Below are positions 36,663 to 47,487 of a stretch of 64,000 bases of DNA, piece after piece. This DNA comes from Frondihabitans sucicola (lineage in GTDB: Bacteria > Actinomycetota > Actinomycetes > Actinomycetales > Microbacteriaceae), in NCBI RefSeq assembly GCF_030296615.1, contig NZ_AP027732.1, positions 1,240,001 through 1,304,000 on the forward strand, given 5' to 3'. Every line of letters starts with the position of its first letter. The first letter of the stretch is position 1. The position numbers and the translations under genes are program-made. The notes under the pieces were generated by a model. The model did not search any database, was not told where the DNA came from, and saw nothing but the letters and a program-made list of their open reading frames with translations.

Positions 36663-37073
36663 TCACGCCAGCCCGAGCTGCTGCATCAGCGTCGCCTGGT
36701 CGGTCGCTCCCCAGCGCTCCACGAGGAGTCCGTCGTCATCGAAGCGGCCGACCTGGATGCCGCGCACCGAGAAGCTCTTGCCGGTGGGCTCGTGGCCCTG
36801 GAACGGGCCGGTGTGCGTTCCGGACACGGTGAACACGGCGGCGACCTGGGTGTCGTCGGCGACGAGGGTCTCGACCTGGAGGTCCAGGTCCGGGAAGGCT
36901 TCGAAGAACGAGGACCAGAATTCCTGGATCCCGGCGAGGCCGGCCGAGGCGCCGGGCACCGGGTCGTGATCGACGACGTCCCTGTGGAAACCTTCCCCGA
37001 GCCGAGACACGTCGCGCGCGGTGATGATCTCGCCGATCTTTTCCTGGGTTGTGAGGTTCTGCTCTTTGGACAT
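36663..37073 (-). CDS. SnoaL-like/ester cyclase family protein
   Basis: 136 residues with the NTF2-like cone fold pattern of the SnoaL family: DVSRLGEGFHRDVVDHDPVP, GLAGIQEFWSSFFEAFPDLDLQVETLVADD, VSGTHTGPFQGHEPTGKSFSVRGIQVGRF, ERWGATDQATLMQQLGLA. Members range from polyketide cyclases to stress proteins of unknown role; nothing nearby suggests polyketide synthesis. Cytosolic. The catalytic role is unassigned. Confidence 0.8.
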   Translation of the reverse strand: MSKEQNLTTQEKIGEIITARDVSRLGEGFHRDVVDHDPVPGASAGLAGIQEFWSSFFEAFPDLDLQVETLVADDTQVAAVFTVSGTHTGPFQGHEPTGKSFSVRGIQVGRFDDDGLLVERWGATDQATLMQQLGLA

Positions 37074-37181
37074 GTCGCCGTTCTACTCCGGGGCTTCGAC
37101 CGAGCACGCAGGTGCCGGGGGACAGGACCGCGCAGGAGCCGGGGGCAGGACCGCGCGCAGCTTCGAGAAGGCTCGAAGCGC

Positions 37182-37187
37182 TAGGCT
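37182..37187 (+). promoter_or_regulatory. Candidate -10 box of sucCD
   Basis: TAGGCT lies 12 bases before the shared palindromic motif and about 115 bases before the sucC GTG. The predicted start is near 37194, putting the motif at about +7, where a bound protein would block elongation. Confidence 0.4.
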
Positions 37188-37199
37188 GTTCACGGCCCG

Positions 37200-37218
37200 A
37201 TGTCTCGATATCAAGAGA
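37200..37218. promoter_or_regulatory. TCA operator-like motif, sucCD copy
   Basis: ATGTCTCGATATCAAGAGA, centred on GATATC with near-symmetric TCTC/AAGA flanks. 18 of 19 bases match the reverse complement of the motif at 61548-61566 before icd. Its position between a -10 box and the gene supports a regulator site. Confidence 0.65.
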
Positions 37219-37302
37219 GCTCGAGGCGAGTGCGAACGGGGTCGGGCATCCTCGGAGTCGACCCCTCGGTGATGACGCAGCGATGCGGATTGGAAGAACA
37301 GC

Positions 37303-38464
37303 GTGGATCTTTTCGAGTACCAGGCCAGAGACCTCTTCGAGGCCTATGGCGTCCCCGTCCTGCCGGGCATCATTGCCGACACCCCGGGCGAGGTCAGAGC
37401 CGCGGCGGAGAAGATCGGCGGGGTGACCGTCGTCAAGGCGCAGGTCAAGGTCGGCGGCCGCGGCAAGGCCGGCGGCGTCAAGGTCGCCAAGACGCCCGAC
37501 GACGCGCAGACGGCCGCCGAGGCCATCCTGGGGCTCGACATCAAGGGCCACACCGTCAAGCGGGTCATGGTCGCCGGCGGCGCCCAGATCAAGCAGGAGT
37601 TCTACTTCTCGGTCCTCCTCGACCGAGCCAACCGCTCGTACCTCTCCCTCTGCAGCGTCGAGGGCGGCATGGAGATCGAAGAGCTCGCCGTCGAGCGTCC
37701 CGAGGCACTCGCTCGTGTCGAGGTCGACCCGTTGACCGGCATCGACCTCGAGAAGGCCAAGGCTATCGCCGAAGCCGGCGGCTTCCCCGACGACCTGATC
37801 GAGAAGGTCGCTCCCGTTCTCGTCAAGCTCTACGACGTCTACAAGGGCGAAGACGCCTCGCTGGTCGAGGTGAACCCGCTGGTCCTCACCGAGCAGGGCG
37901 ACATCGTCGCCCTCGACGGCAAGGTCTCCATCGACGAGAACGCCGACTTCCGTCACCCGAACCACGCCGAGCTCGAAGACGCCGAGGCCGCCGATCCGCT
38001 CGAGGCGAAGGCCAAGGCCGCCGGTCTGAATTACGTGAAGCTCGACGGAGAAGTCGGCATCATCGGCAACGGCGCCGGGCTCGTCATGTCGACTCTCGAC
38101 GTCGTCGCCTACGCCGGTGAGAAGTACAACGGTGTGAAGCCGGCCAACTTCCTCGACATCGGAGGCGGGGCGAGCGCCGAGGTGATGGCGAACGGCCTCG
38201 ACGTGATCCTGGGCGACGCTCAGGTCAAGAGCGTGTTCGTCAACGTCTTCGGTGGCATCACCGCCTGCGATGCCGTCGCCAACGGAATCGTCGCCGCCCT
38301 CGGGATCCTGGGCGACGCCGCGACCAAGCCGCTCGTGGTGCGCCTCGACGGCAACAACGTCGAGGAGGGGCGTCGCATCCTGGCCGAGGCCGACCACCCT
38401 CGTGACCGTCGTACCGACCATGGACGAAGCGGCCGACAAGGCCGCCGAGCTGGCTTCGAAGTAA
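37303..38464 (+). CDS. sucC: Succinate-CoA ligase beta subunit, frameshifted near its end as sequenced
   Basis: ADP-forming succinyl-CoA synthetase, beta chain: ATP-grasp domain ([40 protein letters not shown]) and C-terminal CoA-ligase domain (GDVHK-like [39 protein letters not shown]). At the three-C run 38397-38399 the frame shifts. Restoring two C bases gives [24 protein letters not shown] and the stop at 38462-38464. Without repair the frame runs on through sucD, producing an apparent SucC-SucD fusion. Start GTG 37303 has GGAAGA upstream. TCA cycle, cytosol. Confidence 0.93.
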
Positions 38465-38478
38465 GGGCTTCAAGAACA

Positions 38479-39372
38479 ATGTCGATCTTCCTCAACAAAG
38501 ACAACAAGGTCATCGTCCAGGGCATCACCGGCGGCGAAGGCTCCAAGCACACGGCGCTCATGCTGAAAGCCGGTACGCAGGTCGTCGGCGGCGTCAACGC
38601 GCGCAAGGCCGGCACCACGGTCACGCACGGCGACGTCACTCTCCCGGTCTTCGGCGCGGTCAGCGAGGCCATCGCCGAGACGGGCGCCGACGTGTCGATC
38701 GTCTTCGTGCCGCCGGCCTTCGCCAAAGACGCCGTCGTCGAGGCCATCGAGGCCGGCATCCCCCTCGTCGTGGTCATCACCGAGGGCATCCCGGCGCAAG
38801 ACGCTGCCGAGTTCTGGGCCCTGGCCAAGTCGAAGGGCGGCGCCACCCGCATCATCGGCCCGAACTGCCCCGGCATCATCACCCCCGGCGAGTCCCTGGT
38901 CGGCATCACGCCGAACAACATCACCGGCAAGGGGCCGATCGGTCTCGTCTCGAAGTCGGGCACGCTGACCTACCAGATGATGTTCGAGCTGCGCGACCTC
39001 GGATTCTCGACGGCGATCGGCATCGGTGGCGACCCCGTCATCGGCACCACGCACATCGACGCTCTGAAGGCGTTCGAGGCCGACCCCGAGACGAAGGCGA
39101 TCGTCATGATCGGCGAGATCGGCGGAGACGCCGAGGAGCGCGCGGCCGACTTCATCAAAGCGAACGTCACCAAGCCGGTCGTCGGCTACGTGGCCGGCTT
39201 CACGGCGCCCGAGGGAAAGACGATGGGTCACGCGGGCGCGATCGTGTCAGGATCAGCGGGCACCGCTCAGGCGAAGAAAGAGGCTCTCGAGGCGGCCGGC
39301 GTCAAGGTCGGCAAGACGCCGTCCGAGACCGCCGCTCTGCTCCGTGAGGTCTACGCCGGTCTGTCGTCCTGA
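38479..39372 (+). CDS. sucD: Succinate-CoA ligase alpha subunit
   Basis: 297 residues. CoA-binding Rossmann domain ([25 protein letters not shown]) and ligase domain with the phosphorylated histidine in [11 protein letters not shown] near residue 250. Forms the heterotetramer with SucC, making ATP from succinyl-CoA. Starts 14 bases after the corrected sucC stop. A terminator follows. Confidence 0.96.
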   Translation: MSIFLNKDNKVIVQGITGGEGSKHTALMLKAGTQVVGGVNARKAGTTVTHGDVTLPVFGAVSEAIAETGADVSIVFVPPAFAKDAVVEAIEAGIPLVVVITEGIPAQDAAEFWALAKSKGGATRIIGPNCPGIITPGESLVGITPNNITGKGPIGLVSKSGTLTYQMMFELRDLGFSTAIGIGGDPVIGTTHIDALKAFEADPETKAIVMIGEIGGDAEERAADFIKANVTKPVVGYVAGFTAPEGKTMGHAGAIVSGSAGTAQAKKEALEAAGVKVGKTPSETAALLREVYAGLSS

Positions 39373-39402
39373 GACTTTCGGTCCCGTCTGAAAAGACAGC
39401 CT

Positions 39403-39436
39403 GAAGGGCCGCTCCGCCTCGGCGGGGCGGCCCTTC
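39403..39436 (+). terminator. Terminator after sucD
   Basis: GAAGGGCCGC...GCGGCCCTTC with inner CCGCC/GGCGG pairs forms a ~16-base-pair stem 30 bases after the sucD stop. Confidence 0.85.
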
Positions 39437-39469
39437 GGCGTCGGTGGCCGCAGGTACAGTCATGGCCGT

Positions 39470-41040
39470 ATGAATCGCCCTGTCACCGTCGTCTTCGCCG
39501 CGCTCGAGTCCCTCCTCGTCGTGGGCATCGGCGTGGGCATCCCCGTCGTCGCCCTCACCTTCCTCTGGGCGTTCCAATACGGCCTGCAGGTCGACTGGCT
39601 CGAGTTCTGGCGGGCGGGTGCCGACGTCTGGCTCGTCGGGCACGGTGTCGACCTCACCCTGACGCTGTCGAAGTCGGCCGCCGCGGCGACCGGCATCACG
39701 GGGGCCGGCGCCCCCATCGTCCTCACGATCGCGGCGCTGGGCTTCGCCGTCGCCACGGTGCTGCTCGGGGCGCGGTCGGGGCGCCGGATCGCCGAGACTC
39801 GCCACCGCGCCATCGGCAGCGTCTCGGCGATCGCGACCTTCGCGGTCTTCTCGGCGCTCGTCAGCGTCTCCGCGCGCCAGCCCGGTGCCGAGCCGGCGCC
39901 GGTCCAGGGCATCGTGCTTCCGACGCTGGTGTTCGCCGTTCCGCTGCTGGTCGCGGCCGAGGTCAACCGGCGTCGACGAGGGGCCGATCCCGATCCCGTC
40001 ACCGGGGCGATCCTGGCTGCCATCGATCGCATTCCCGTCGTCGGGCGGGCCGTCGTCGCCGTGGCGGTTCGCGCCGGCCTCGGCATCGCGGTCGTCGTCT
40101 TCGCGGTGGCCGGTCTCGCTGTCGGGCTTCTGCTGCTGACGCACTACGCGCAGATCATCACGCTCTACGAGGGCGCCCACGCCGGCGGCCTCGGGGGCCT
40201 GGCGCTGACCCTCGGCCAGATCGCGCTGATCCCCAATGCGATCGCCTGGGCGACCTCCTGGTTCGTGGGGCCGGGCTTCGCACTCGGCACCGGATCCTCG
40301 GTGTCCCCGCTCGGCACGACGATCGGGCCGATGCCGGCGGTCCCGTTCCTCGGCGCTCTCCCGACCAGCGAGCTCGCGTTCGGATTCGTCGGCATCCTCG
40401 TGCCCGTCGTGGCGACCTTCGTGGTCGTCACCCTGTTCCGCGCGAGCATCGAGCGTCAGCTCGGCAGCGACGACACCCTGGTCGTGCGCATCGTCGCCGG
40501 CGCCGCCACCGGCGTCGTGGCCGGCCTCGCGCTGGGCATCGTCGCGGGCTTCTCCGCCGGTTCGGCGGGGCCAGGGCGTCTCGCCTCGGTGGGGCCGAAC
40601 GGTCTCGTCGTCGGAGCGTTCGCGGCTCTCGAAGTCGCGGTCCCGGCGATCCTGGCGCTCGTCGTCCGGCAGCCCGACGTCTCGCTGGGTGATCTCACCT
40701 CTGCGGTCGGAGACCGTCTGTCGAGCCGCGGCGACGGTGTGGCGGTCGGCCGGAACGGGGCGTCGACGTCGTCGCCCTCGAACAAGCCGTCGGACGAGCG
40801 GCCGAACGAGCGGCCGTCGACCGAGCCGTCGAACGAGCCGTCGTCGGCGAGATCGGTGCCGAACGGGAGCGACCGTGATCCTGCGTCCGACGACGCGCGG
40901 GCGACCGACGTCCTGCCCCGTCTCGACGAGGTGCTCGACGGCCGCGGTGCGAAACCCCGGTCGCCGTCCCGAGGAACGCCGGGCAGCCCGGCGACCCCGA
41001 CGCCGTCGAGACCGAACGGCTCGACGGCTTCACGCGCTGA
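39470..41040 (+). CDS. DUF6350/PerM-like membrane protein, probable frameshift near its end
   Basis: About 420 residues of membrane domain with some nine to ten helices (VVALTFLWAFQYGLQVDWLEFWRAG, GIVLPTLVFAVPLLVAAE, AFGFVGILVPVVATFVVVTLF), then a hydrophilic Ser/Pro/Arg tail. Its place between sucD and purN equals PerM (Rv0955) of M. tuberculosis, a membrane protein linked to cell division. As written the frame runs 190 bases into purN. Adding one C to the run 40955-40958 gives an acidic end (DPDAVETERLDGFTR) and a stop at 41038-41040 before the purN promoter. That correction is plausible but less certain than the others. Confidence 0.68.
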
Positions 41041-41117
41041 GCACTCGGTACGGTGGGCGCGTCAGAACCGTCGCGCAGGGCCCGTCCCGACCCGCCGGAG
41101 CGCCGGCGGCCGCACGG

Positions 41118-41123
41118 TAGGCT
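41118..41123 (+). promoter_or_regulatory. -10 box for leaderless purN
   Basis: TAGGCT lies six bases before GTG 41130 with no ribosome binding site between. It would drive purN-purH. Confidence 0.55.
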
Positions 41124-41129
41124 TGCCGA

Positions 41130-41723
41130 GTGCTGAAGCTCGTCGTGCTCATCTCCGGCGGAGGCTCGAACCTTCGAGCCCTCCTCGAGGCCGCGCAAGA
41201 CGCGGAGTACCCCGCTCGCGTGGTGGCCATCGGCGCCGACCGCGAGGCCGACGGGTTCGAGCACGCGGAGGCCTATGGCATCCCCACGTTCTCGGTGCCG
41301 TTCACGAGTTTCTCCGACCGTGACGCCTGGGGCGCCGAGCTCCTCTCGCAGGTGCAGCAGTGGGGCGCCGACCTGGTCGTGCTGAGCGGTTTCATGCGTC
41401 TCCTGCCTCCGCGATTCGTGGCCGCTCTCAGCCCGAATCTCATCAACACGCACCCGGCGTACCTTCCCGAGTTCCCGGGCGCGCACGGTGTGCGCGATGC
41501 CCTGGCCGCCGGCGCCTCCCAGACGGGGGCGAGCGTGATCGTCGTCGACAACGGCGTCGACTCCGGCCCGATCCTCGCCCAGGAGCGCATTCCCGTGCTC
41601 GCAGGCGACACCGAATCGGCGCTGCACGACCGAATCAAGGTCGTCGAACGCCGCCTGCTCGTGCAGAGCATCCTCGACATTGCCAACGGAACACTCGACC
41701 TTACGGAGAAGACCCCCGCATGA
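41130..41723 (+). CDS. purN: Phosphoribosylglycinamide formyltransferase
   Basis: Formylates GAR to FGAR using 10-formyl-THF in purine synthesis. 197 residues, with substrate loop [16 protein letters not shown], catalytic [21 protein letters not shown] and the Asp of [17 protein letters not shown]. Normal family length. Probable leaderless GTG start. Overlaps purH by four bases (ATGA). Confidence 0.96.
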   Translation: MLKLVVLISGGGSNLRALLEAAQDAEYPARVVAIGADREADGFEHAEAYGIPTFSVPFTSFSDRDAWGAELLSQVQQWGADLVVLSGFMRLLPPRFVAALSPNLINTHPAYLPEFPGAHGVRDALAAGASQTGASVIVVDNGVDSGPILAQERIPVLAGDTESALHDRIKVVERRLLVQSILDIANGTLDLTEKTPA

Positions 41724-43353
41724 GCGGCCACGCCATCGACCCCAGCCTGTATCGCGACCGCGACGCCGTCCAGATCCGGCGCGCCCTCCTCTCGGTGAGC
41801 GACAAGACCGGGCTCATCGAGCTCGCGACAGCCCTGGCCGGCGCGGGCGTCGAGATCGTGTCGACGGGGTCGACCGCGCAGACGATCCGCGACGCCGGAT
41901 TCGCCGTGACCGATGTGAGCGCCGTGACCGGTTTCCCGGAGTCGCTCGACGGTCGCGTGAAGACGCTCCACCCCGCCATCCACGCCGGTGTGCTCGCCGA
42001 TCTCCGACTCGAGTCGCACGAAGACCAGCTGCGCGACCTCGACATCGAGCCGTTCGAGCTCGTCGTCGTCAACCTCTATCCGTTCGTCGAGACGGTGGCC
42101 TCGGGCGCCGAGGCGCCCACCGTCATCGAGAACATCGATATCGGAGGCCCTGCGCTCGTCCGCGCTGCGGCCAAGAACCACGCGAACGTCGCCATCGCCG
42201 TCTCGCCCGCCTCGTACCCGCAGATCGTCAAGGCGCTCACGCTCGGCGGCACGACGCTCGCTCAGCGGCAGCGTCTCGCCGGCGAGGCGTTCGCGCACAC
42301 GGCCTCCTACGACACCGCGGTCGCCGCCTACTTCGCCGGACACGTCGGCGTTCGGGCCGAGCACGAGGCCACCGAGAAGGCGCAGGATCACGAGGCCCCC
42401 TTCGAGCAGACCCTCACCGTCACCGCCGCCCTCCAGCACACGCTCCGCTATGGCGAGAACTCGCACCAGCGCGCTGCGATCTACGCGCAGCCGGGTGCCC
42501 ACGGCATCGCGCAGGCCGAGCAGCTGCACGGCAAAGAGATGTCGTACAACAACTACGTCGACGCCGACGCGGCCGTGCGCGCGGCGTACGACTTCGCTGA
42601 CCCCGCCGTCGCGATCATCAAGCACGCCAACCCGTGCGGCATCGCCGTCGGGGGCTGCTCGAAGACGATCCGATCGCCGACGCGCACGCTCGCGCGCACG
42701 CCTGCGACCCGGTCTCGGCGTACGGCGGAGTGATCGCGGCCAACCGCACGGTCACGCGAGCGATGGCCGAGACGGTGAAGGACATCTTCACCGAGGTGGT
42801 CGTGGCCCCCGACTTCGAACCCGAGGCGCTCGCGATCCTGCAGTCCAAGAAGAACATCCGCCTGCTCAGGCTCCCGGTCGGCTTCGCGCTCGCCGACCAG
42901 GAGATCAAGCAGATCTCGGGCGGTGTGCTTCTGCAAGACAGCGACCGGTTCACCGGCTTCTCGTCGGCGGGCTGGACACTCGTCGCCGGAGACGAAGCCG
43001 ACGTCCAGACGCGCGCCGATCTCGAGTTCGCCTGGGTCGCGGCCCGCGCGGTCAAGTCGAATGCGATCCTGCTGGCCGACGCGGGGGCGTCCGTCGGCGT
43101 CGGAATGGGCCAGGTCAACCGCGTCGACTCGTGCCACCTCGCCGTCGACCGGGCCGGAGAGCGGGCCTCGGGCTCCGTTGCCGCCTCCGACGCGTTCTTC
43201 CCGTTCGCCGACGGCCTCGAAGTCCTTCTCTCCGCCGGCGTGCGAGCCGTCGTGCAGCCCGGCGGGTCGATCCGCGACGATGAGGTCATCGCAGCGGCGA
43301 AGGCCGCCGGAGTCACGATGTACCTCACGGGCGAACGGCACTTCTTCCACTGA
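41720..43353 (+). CDS. purH: Bifunctional AICAR formyltransferase/IMP cyclohydrolase, frameshifted as sequenced
   Basis: Last two steps to IMP. N-terminal IMP cyclohydrolase (MGS-like) domain ([46 protein letters not shown]) and C-terminal AICAR transformylase with [11 protein letters not shown] and KHANPCG. The frame breaks at the five-G run 42650-42654; one added G gives [32 protein letters not shown] and runs to GERHFFH. The corrected protein is about 544 residues, close to family length. Both parts are strongly conserved, so the break is probably a sequence error. Confidence 0.93.
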
Positions 43354-43388
43354 TTTCGGACGGGTTCTGCGCAGTCGTGCATTCGCTC

Positions 43389-43418
43389 TTGTAATCGCGA
43401 GCGAGGGCATCGTATTCT
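43389..43418 (+). promoter_or_regulatory. Promoter of the leader-peptide/ABC exporter unit
   Basis: TTGTAA (43389-43394) and TATTCT (43413-43418) with an 18-base spacer, in an A/T-richer patch 35 bases after purH. The predicted start is near 43425, inside a perfect palindrome. Confidence 0.6.
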
Positions 43419-43422
43419 GTAA

Positions 43423-43436
43423 GGCTGCATGCAGCC
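43423..43436. promoter_or_regulatory. 14-bp perfect palindrome at the predicted transcription start
   Basis: GGCTGCATGCAGCC is fully self-complementary with no loop, so it would not fold well in RNA but suits a dimeric DNA-binding repressor. It covers about -2 to +12 of the predicted transcript of the exporter unit. Confidence 0.55.
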
Positions 43437-43488
43437 GGCCGCTTGTCGGTCGAGGAGATCACACACACTGCGAATGCCTCGGGAGGAC

Positions 43489-43575
43489 ATGATGAAGAAG
43501 ACAACCCAGACCACGGTCGAGACCACAGCCGTCCTCGAGGGTGCCCTCTTCGCGTCCCCGCGAATCGCCGACTAG
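43489..43575 (+). CDS. Small peptide (28 aa), probable leader ORF of the ABC exporter genes
   Basis: Starts MMKKTTQTTVETTAV and ends FASPRIAD. GGGAGG lies six bases before the first ATG (43489); a second ATG follows directly. The ORF is behind a good promoter with nothing else coded before the first exporter gene 178 bases later. It is too short for usual gene callers. It may be a translated attenuator that senses ribosome stalling, or a small secreted or regulatory peptide. The charged Thr-rich head and hydrophobic middle do not match a precursor family I know. Function is inference. Confidence 0.5.
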   Translation: MMKKTTQTTVETTAVLEGALFASPRIAD

Positions 43576-43663
43576 AGGCACCCGCCGCACCAGAACACCC
43601 CACGCAGAGCCGCGCCCGAGCGCGCCTCAGGGAATCATCCCGCGGCAGCCGCCGCCTGCACCC

Positions 43664-43694
43664 CGTCCGCCGTCCGTTTCGTCGGTCGGCGACG
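43664..43694 (+). other. Hairpin in leader between small ORF and exporter gene
   Basis: CGTCCGCCGTCCG and CGGTCGGCGACG pair with one bulge and one mismatch around a short T-rich loop, about 90 bases after the small ORF stop and 59 before the exporter ATG. Could be part of an attenuator; no T tract follows. Confidence 0.35.
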
Positions 43695-43752
43695 CACAAC
43701 CACTGTTTCGGGTCGATCCGTCGACCCCGCTCCACGACGACTGGATATCTCC

Positions 43753-45591
43753 ATGCCTCAGCATCCCCCGTCACCCGTCGACACGCCTCAGAAGGGCGCC
43801 GGCGAGAGACTCTCGACCTTCCGCACGCTGATGCGGCTCTACCCCTACATCAAGCCGGCGCTGCCCCGCATCGTGCTCGGCATGGTCGCCGCGCTCCTCG
43901 CGTCCGTCGTCGCGCTCGTGATTCCGTTCGTGCTCCAATCGCTCGTCGACGGGCCGTTGGCGAGCCACGACGACCGGCAGATCTGGCCCGCCTTCGTGAT
44001 CCTGCTCGCGCTCGGCGCGATCGAAGCCGTGATGATCATGGCTCGGCGTTGGCTCGTGCTCACCCCGAGCACGTACGTCGAGGCGACCATGCGCAACGGA
44101 CTGTACGCGAAGCTCCAAGACCTGCCGGTCGCGTTCCACGACCGCTGGCAGAGCGGCCAGCTACTCAGCCGGTCGGTCAGCGACCTCAGCCTGATCAGGC
44201 GGTGGCTCGCGTTCGGGATCGTGCTGCTGGTCGTGAACTTCGTCACCATCGCGATCGGCTTCGTCGTGCTGTTCTTCTACAGCTGGGTGCTCGGCGCCAT
44301 CTTCCTGGTCGCGTCGATCCCGATCTGGATCGTCGGCCTGCGCTTCGAGAAGCGCTATTCGACGATCGCCCGACGCAGCCAGGACCAGGTCGGCGACCTC
44401 GCGACGAGCGTCGAGGAATCGGTGCACGGCATCCGCGTGCTCAAGGCCTTCGGCCGGGGGAAGCACTCGTTGCGCGACTTCGCGAAGCGCGCCGAAGACC
44501 TTCGCGGAACCGAGATCGAGAAGTCGCAGGCCGTCGCCGGGCTGTGGTTCTGGCTGCTCCTGGTGCCGGATGTCGCGTTCGCCTTCTGCCTGCTCGCGGG
44601 CATCTGGCTCGCCGCCTCCGACCACCTGAGCGTCGGTGCGCTCTTCGCGTTCTTCTCCACCGCCACCGTGCTGCGGTTCCCGGTCGAGTCGATCGGCTTC
44701 CTGCTCTCGATGACGTTCGACACCCGCACCGCCGTGGACCGCTTCTTCGAGGTCACCGACAGCGTCAACACCGTCACCGACCCCGAGCACCCCAAGACGA
44801 TCACCGAGCCTCACGGTCGCCTCGAGTTCCGCGACACGCACTTCCGGTACCAGGATTCCGCGGCCCAGTTCCCCGACCTCGTCGACGGTGTCGACCTCGT
44901 GCTCGAGCCCGGCGAGACCATGGCTCTGGTCGGCCTCACCGGCTCCGGAAAGACGACGCTGCTCGCGCTCGTCCCGCGGCTCTACGACGTCACGGGCGGC
45001 GAGGTGCTGCTCGACGGCGTCGACGTCCGCGACCTGACTCGAGAAGAGCTGAGGAGGCACATCGGCATGGCCTTCGAAGACGCGACGTTGTTCAGCACCA
45101 CCGTGCGCGACAACGTCCTGCTCGGTCGCCCCGACCTGTCGGGGGACGAAGCCGAACGCGTGATGCGCGAGGCTCTCGAGATCGCCCAGGCCGACTTCGT
45201 CGACCACCTGCCGGAGGGCGTCGACACGACGGTCGGTGAAGAGGGACTCAGCCTCTCGGGCGGACAGCGTCAACGTCTCGCCCTGGCCAGGGCTATAGCG
45301 GCGCGGCCGTCCGTCCTGGTGCTCGACGACCCGCTGTCGGCGCTCGACGTCGACACCGAGGCGCGAGTCGAGGCCGGCCTGCGCCGAGTGCTGGCGTCGA
45401 CCACCTCACTGATCGTCGCTCACCGGCCCTCGACGGTCAACCTGGCCGACCGGGTCGCGCTGCTCGAGAACGGCCGCGTCACCGCGGTCGGTCGCCACTC
45501 CGACCTGATCGCCACCAACGATCACTACCGCTACGTGATCTCGTCGCTCGACGACGACGATCAGAACACCCGAGAGGAGGTGCTCGCGTGA
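43753..45591 (+). CDS. Heterodimeric ABC exporter subunit with degenerate ATPase site
   Basis: 612 residues: six-helix exporter membrane domain (about 40-330) fused to an ABC ATPase with Walker [10 protein letters not shown] near residue 395, signature [15 protein letters not shown] and Walker [13 protein letters not shown]. The catalytic Glu after Walker B is Asp here, while the partner has Glu. That asymmetry is known for heterodimeric multidrug-type exporters. ATG 43753; the stop region overlaps the partner GTG by four bases. Substrate (drug, lipid or peptide) cannot be told. Confidence 0.9.
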   Translation: MPQHPPSPVDTPQKGAGERLSTFRTLMRLYPYIKPALPRIVLGMVAALLASVVALVIPFVLQSLVDGPLASHDDRQIWPAFVILLALGAIEAVMIMARRWLVLTPSTYVEATMRNGLYAKLQDLPVAFHDRWQSGQLLSRSVSDLSLIRRWLAFGIVLLVVNFVTIAIGFVVLFFYSWVLGAIFLVASIPIWIVGLRFEKRYSTIARRSQDQVGDLATSVEESVHGIRVLKAFGRGKHSLRDFAKRAEDLRGTEIEKSQAVAGLWFWLLLVPDVAFAFCLLAGIWLAASDHLSVGALFAFFSTATVLRFPVESIGFLLSMTFDTRTAVDRFFEVTDSVNTVTDPEHPKTITEPHGRLEFRDTHFRYQDSAAQFPDLVDGVDLVLEPGETMALVGLTGSGKTTLLALVPRLYDVTGGEVLLDGVDVRDLTREELRRHIGMAFEDATLFSTTVRDNVLLGRPDLSGDEAERVMREALEIAQADFVDHLPEGVDTTVGEEGLSLSGGQRQRLALARAIAARPSVLVLDDPLSALDVDTEARVEAGLRRVLASTTSLIVAHRPSTVNLADRVALLENGRVTAVGRHSDLIATNDHYRYVISSLDDDDQNTREEVLA

Positions 45592-47408
45592 GCACCGCAT
45601 CGACAACCCAGGGCGTCCGCGGCGAGGAACGCGAGAACTTCACCCGCGAAGAGAGCCGGAGGCTGCGAGAGCGCTCGCGGATCCTGCTCGCCTCGCTCCT
45701 CGCGCCCCTCCGCGTGCGGCTCGTCATCACGGCGATCATCGTCGTGGTGTCGACCGCCGCGCAGGTCGCCGGGCCGACGCTCATCGCCTACGGCATCGAC
45801 AACGCACTTCCCGCGCTCGTGAAACGGAACGACTGGCTGCCCACGATCGTCATCGTCGTGCTGTACCTGGTGACGGGGATCGTCGGCGCCGTCCTGATGG
45901 CCCAGTACACCGTGCTGTTCGCGCGGGTGAGCCAGAGCGTGCTGTTCGACCTGCGCAAGCGGCTCTTCCTCCACACGCAGCGGTTGAGCCTCGAGTTCCA
46001 CGAGAGCTACACCTCGGGCAGGATCATCTCGCGGCAGACGAGCGACCTCGACTCCATCCGAGAGCTGTTCGACTCCGGGATCAACCAGCTCGTGCAGGGG
46101 CTGCTCTACATGATCTTCACGGCGATCGCGCTGGTGAGCCTCGACGCACCCTCCGGCCTCGTGCTGGGTGTCGCGCTCATCCCGCTGTTCGTCCTCACGC
46201 GCTGGTTCCAGGTGCGGTCGGCGAAGCTGTTCCGTGCGACCAGGGTGACGAGCGCTCGCGTGATCGTGCACTTCGTCGAGACGATGACCGGCATGCGCGC
46301 GGTGCAGGCTTTCCGCAAGGAGAAGCGGAACGAGAAGGAGTACGGCGGTTATGTGGAGGACTACCGCGCCGCCAACTCCAAGGTCTTCCAGCTGTTCGGG
46401 ACCTTCGATCCCGCCCTCGTGATGATCGGGAACGCGACTCTTGCGGCCGTCGTGCTGTTCGGCGGTTTCCGCGTCGTCGGAGGCTCGATGGAGATCGGCG
46501 CGCTGCTCGCGGTCGCCCTGTACGCCAAACGGTTCTTCGATCCCGCCGAAGAGCTGGCCGTGTTCTACAACGGCTACCAGTCGGCGTCGGCGGCGCTCGA
46601 GAAGATCTCGGGTGTGCTCGAAGAAGAACCGAGCGTCCCGGATCCCGTGCGCCCGACCGATCTCTGGCACGCGCGCGGCTCGATCGACTTCGACGACGTC
46701 GAGTTCGCGTACAACAGCGACGCCGTCGTCCTGCCGGAGTTCGATCTGCACGTGCCGTCCGGCCAGACGATCGCGCTCGTCGGATCGACCGGCGCCGGCA
46801 AGTCGACCCTCGCGAAGCTCATCGCGCGGTTCTACGATCCGACGCGCGGCAGCATCCGGCTCGACGGTGTCGACCTGCGTGACCTGCACCCGAAAGACCT
46901 TCGACGCGCGATCGTCATGGTGACCCAGGAGGCCTACCTGTTCTCGGGGACCGTGGCGGACAACATCGCTCTCGGAAAACCGGATGCCACGCGGGACGAA
47001 ATCGAGCGGGCCTCGCGGGCGGTCGGCGCGCACGAGTTCATCATGGCGTTGCCCGACGGCTACGACACCGACGTGAACAAGCGCGGTGGGCGGGTTTCTG
47101 CGGGTCAGCGCCAGCTGCTCTCGTTCGCGCGGGCGTTCATCGCCGACCCGGCGGTGCTCATCCTCGACGAGGCCACGGCGTCGCTCGACATCCCGTCGGA
47201 GCGGCTCGTCCAGGAGGCGCTTCAGACGCTGCTCGCCGACCGGACCGCGCTGATCATCGCGCACCGGCTGTCGACCGTGGCGATCGCCGACCGGGTGCTC
47301 GTGATGGAGTACGGCCGCGTCGTCGAAGACGGGAGCCCCGACGACCTGATCTCGGGCACCGGTCGCTTCGCTCAGCTGCACGCGGCCTGGCGCGACTCGC
47401 TGGTGTAG
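45588..47408 (+). CDS. Heterodimeric ABC exporter subunit with canonical ATPase site
   Basis: 606 residues: ~40-residue charged head, six-helix membrane domain, then ATPase with Walker [10 protein letters not shown] near residue 402 and Walker [13 protein letters not shown] with the catalytic Glu. The signature reads [16 protein letters not shown], with Ala for the second Ser/Gly position, a variation also seen in heterodimers. GTG 45588 follows AGGAGG by about ten bases and overlaps the first subunit. Together they form one full exporter. A terminator follows. Confidence 0.9.
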   Translation: MSTASTTQGVRGEERENFTREESRRLRERSRILLASLLAPLRVRLVITAIIVVVSTAAQVAGPTLIAYGIDNALPALVKRNDWLPTIVIVVLYLVTGIVGAVLMAQYTVLFARVSQSVLFDLRKRLFLHTQRLSLEFHESYTSGRIISRQTSDLDSIRELFDSGINQLVQGLLYMIFTAIALVSLDAPSGLVLGVALIPLFVLTRWFQVRSAKLFRATRVTSARVIVHFVETMTGMRAVQAFRKEKRNEKEYGGYVEDYRAANSKVFQLFGTFDPALVMIGNATLAAVVLFGGFRVVGGSMEIGALLAVALYAKRFFDPAEELAVFYNGYQSASAALEKISGVLEEEPSVPDPVRPTDLWHARGSIDFDDVEFAYNSDAVVLPEFDLHVPSGQTIALVGSTGAGKSTLAKLIARFYDPTRGSIRLDGVDLRDLHPKDLRRAIVMVTQEAYLFSGTVADNIALGKPDATRDEIERASRAVGAHEFIMALPDGYDTDVNKRGGRVSAGQRQLLSFARAFIADPAVLILDEATASLDIPSERLVQEALQTLLADRTALIIAHRLSTVAIADRVLVMEYGRVVEDGSPDDLISGTGRFAQLHAAWRDSLV

Positions 47409-47431
47409 CCCGCAGGCGGCCGAACCGAGAA

Positions 47432-47469
47432 CAGCTCCCGCGACCGGATGTCACCGGTGGCGGGAGCTG
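47432..47469 (+). terminator. Terminator after the ABC exporter genes
   Basis: CAGCTCCCGC...GCGGGAGCTG with inner ACCGG/CCGGT pairs, followed by TTTC, 23 bases after the stop. Confidence 0.85.
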
Positions 47470-47487
47470 TTTCGGTCTGGGGTGCGA

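Noticed and set aside
43576..43752. A riboswitch or ncRNA upstream of the ABC exporter
   Set aside because: Only one modest hairpin is visible and no known riboswitch core was recognised. Kept as an unassigned hairpin.
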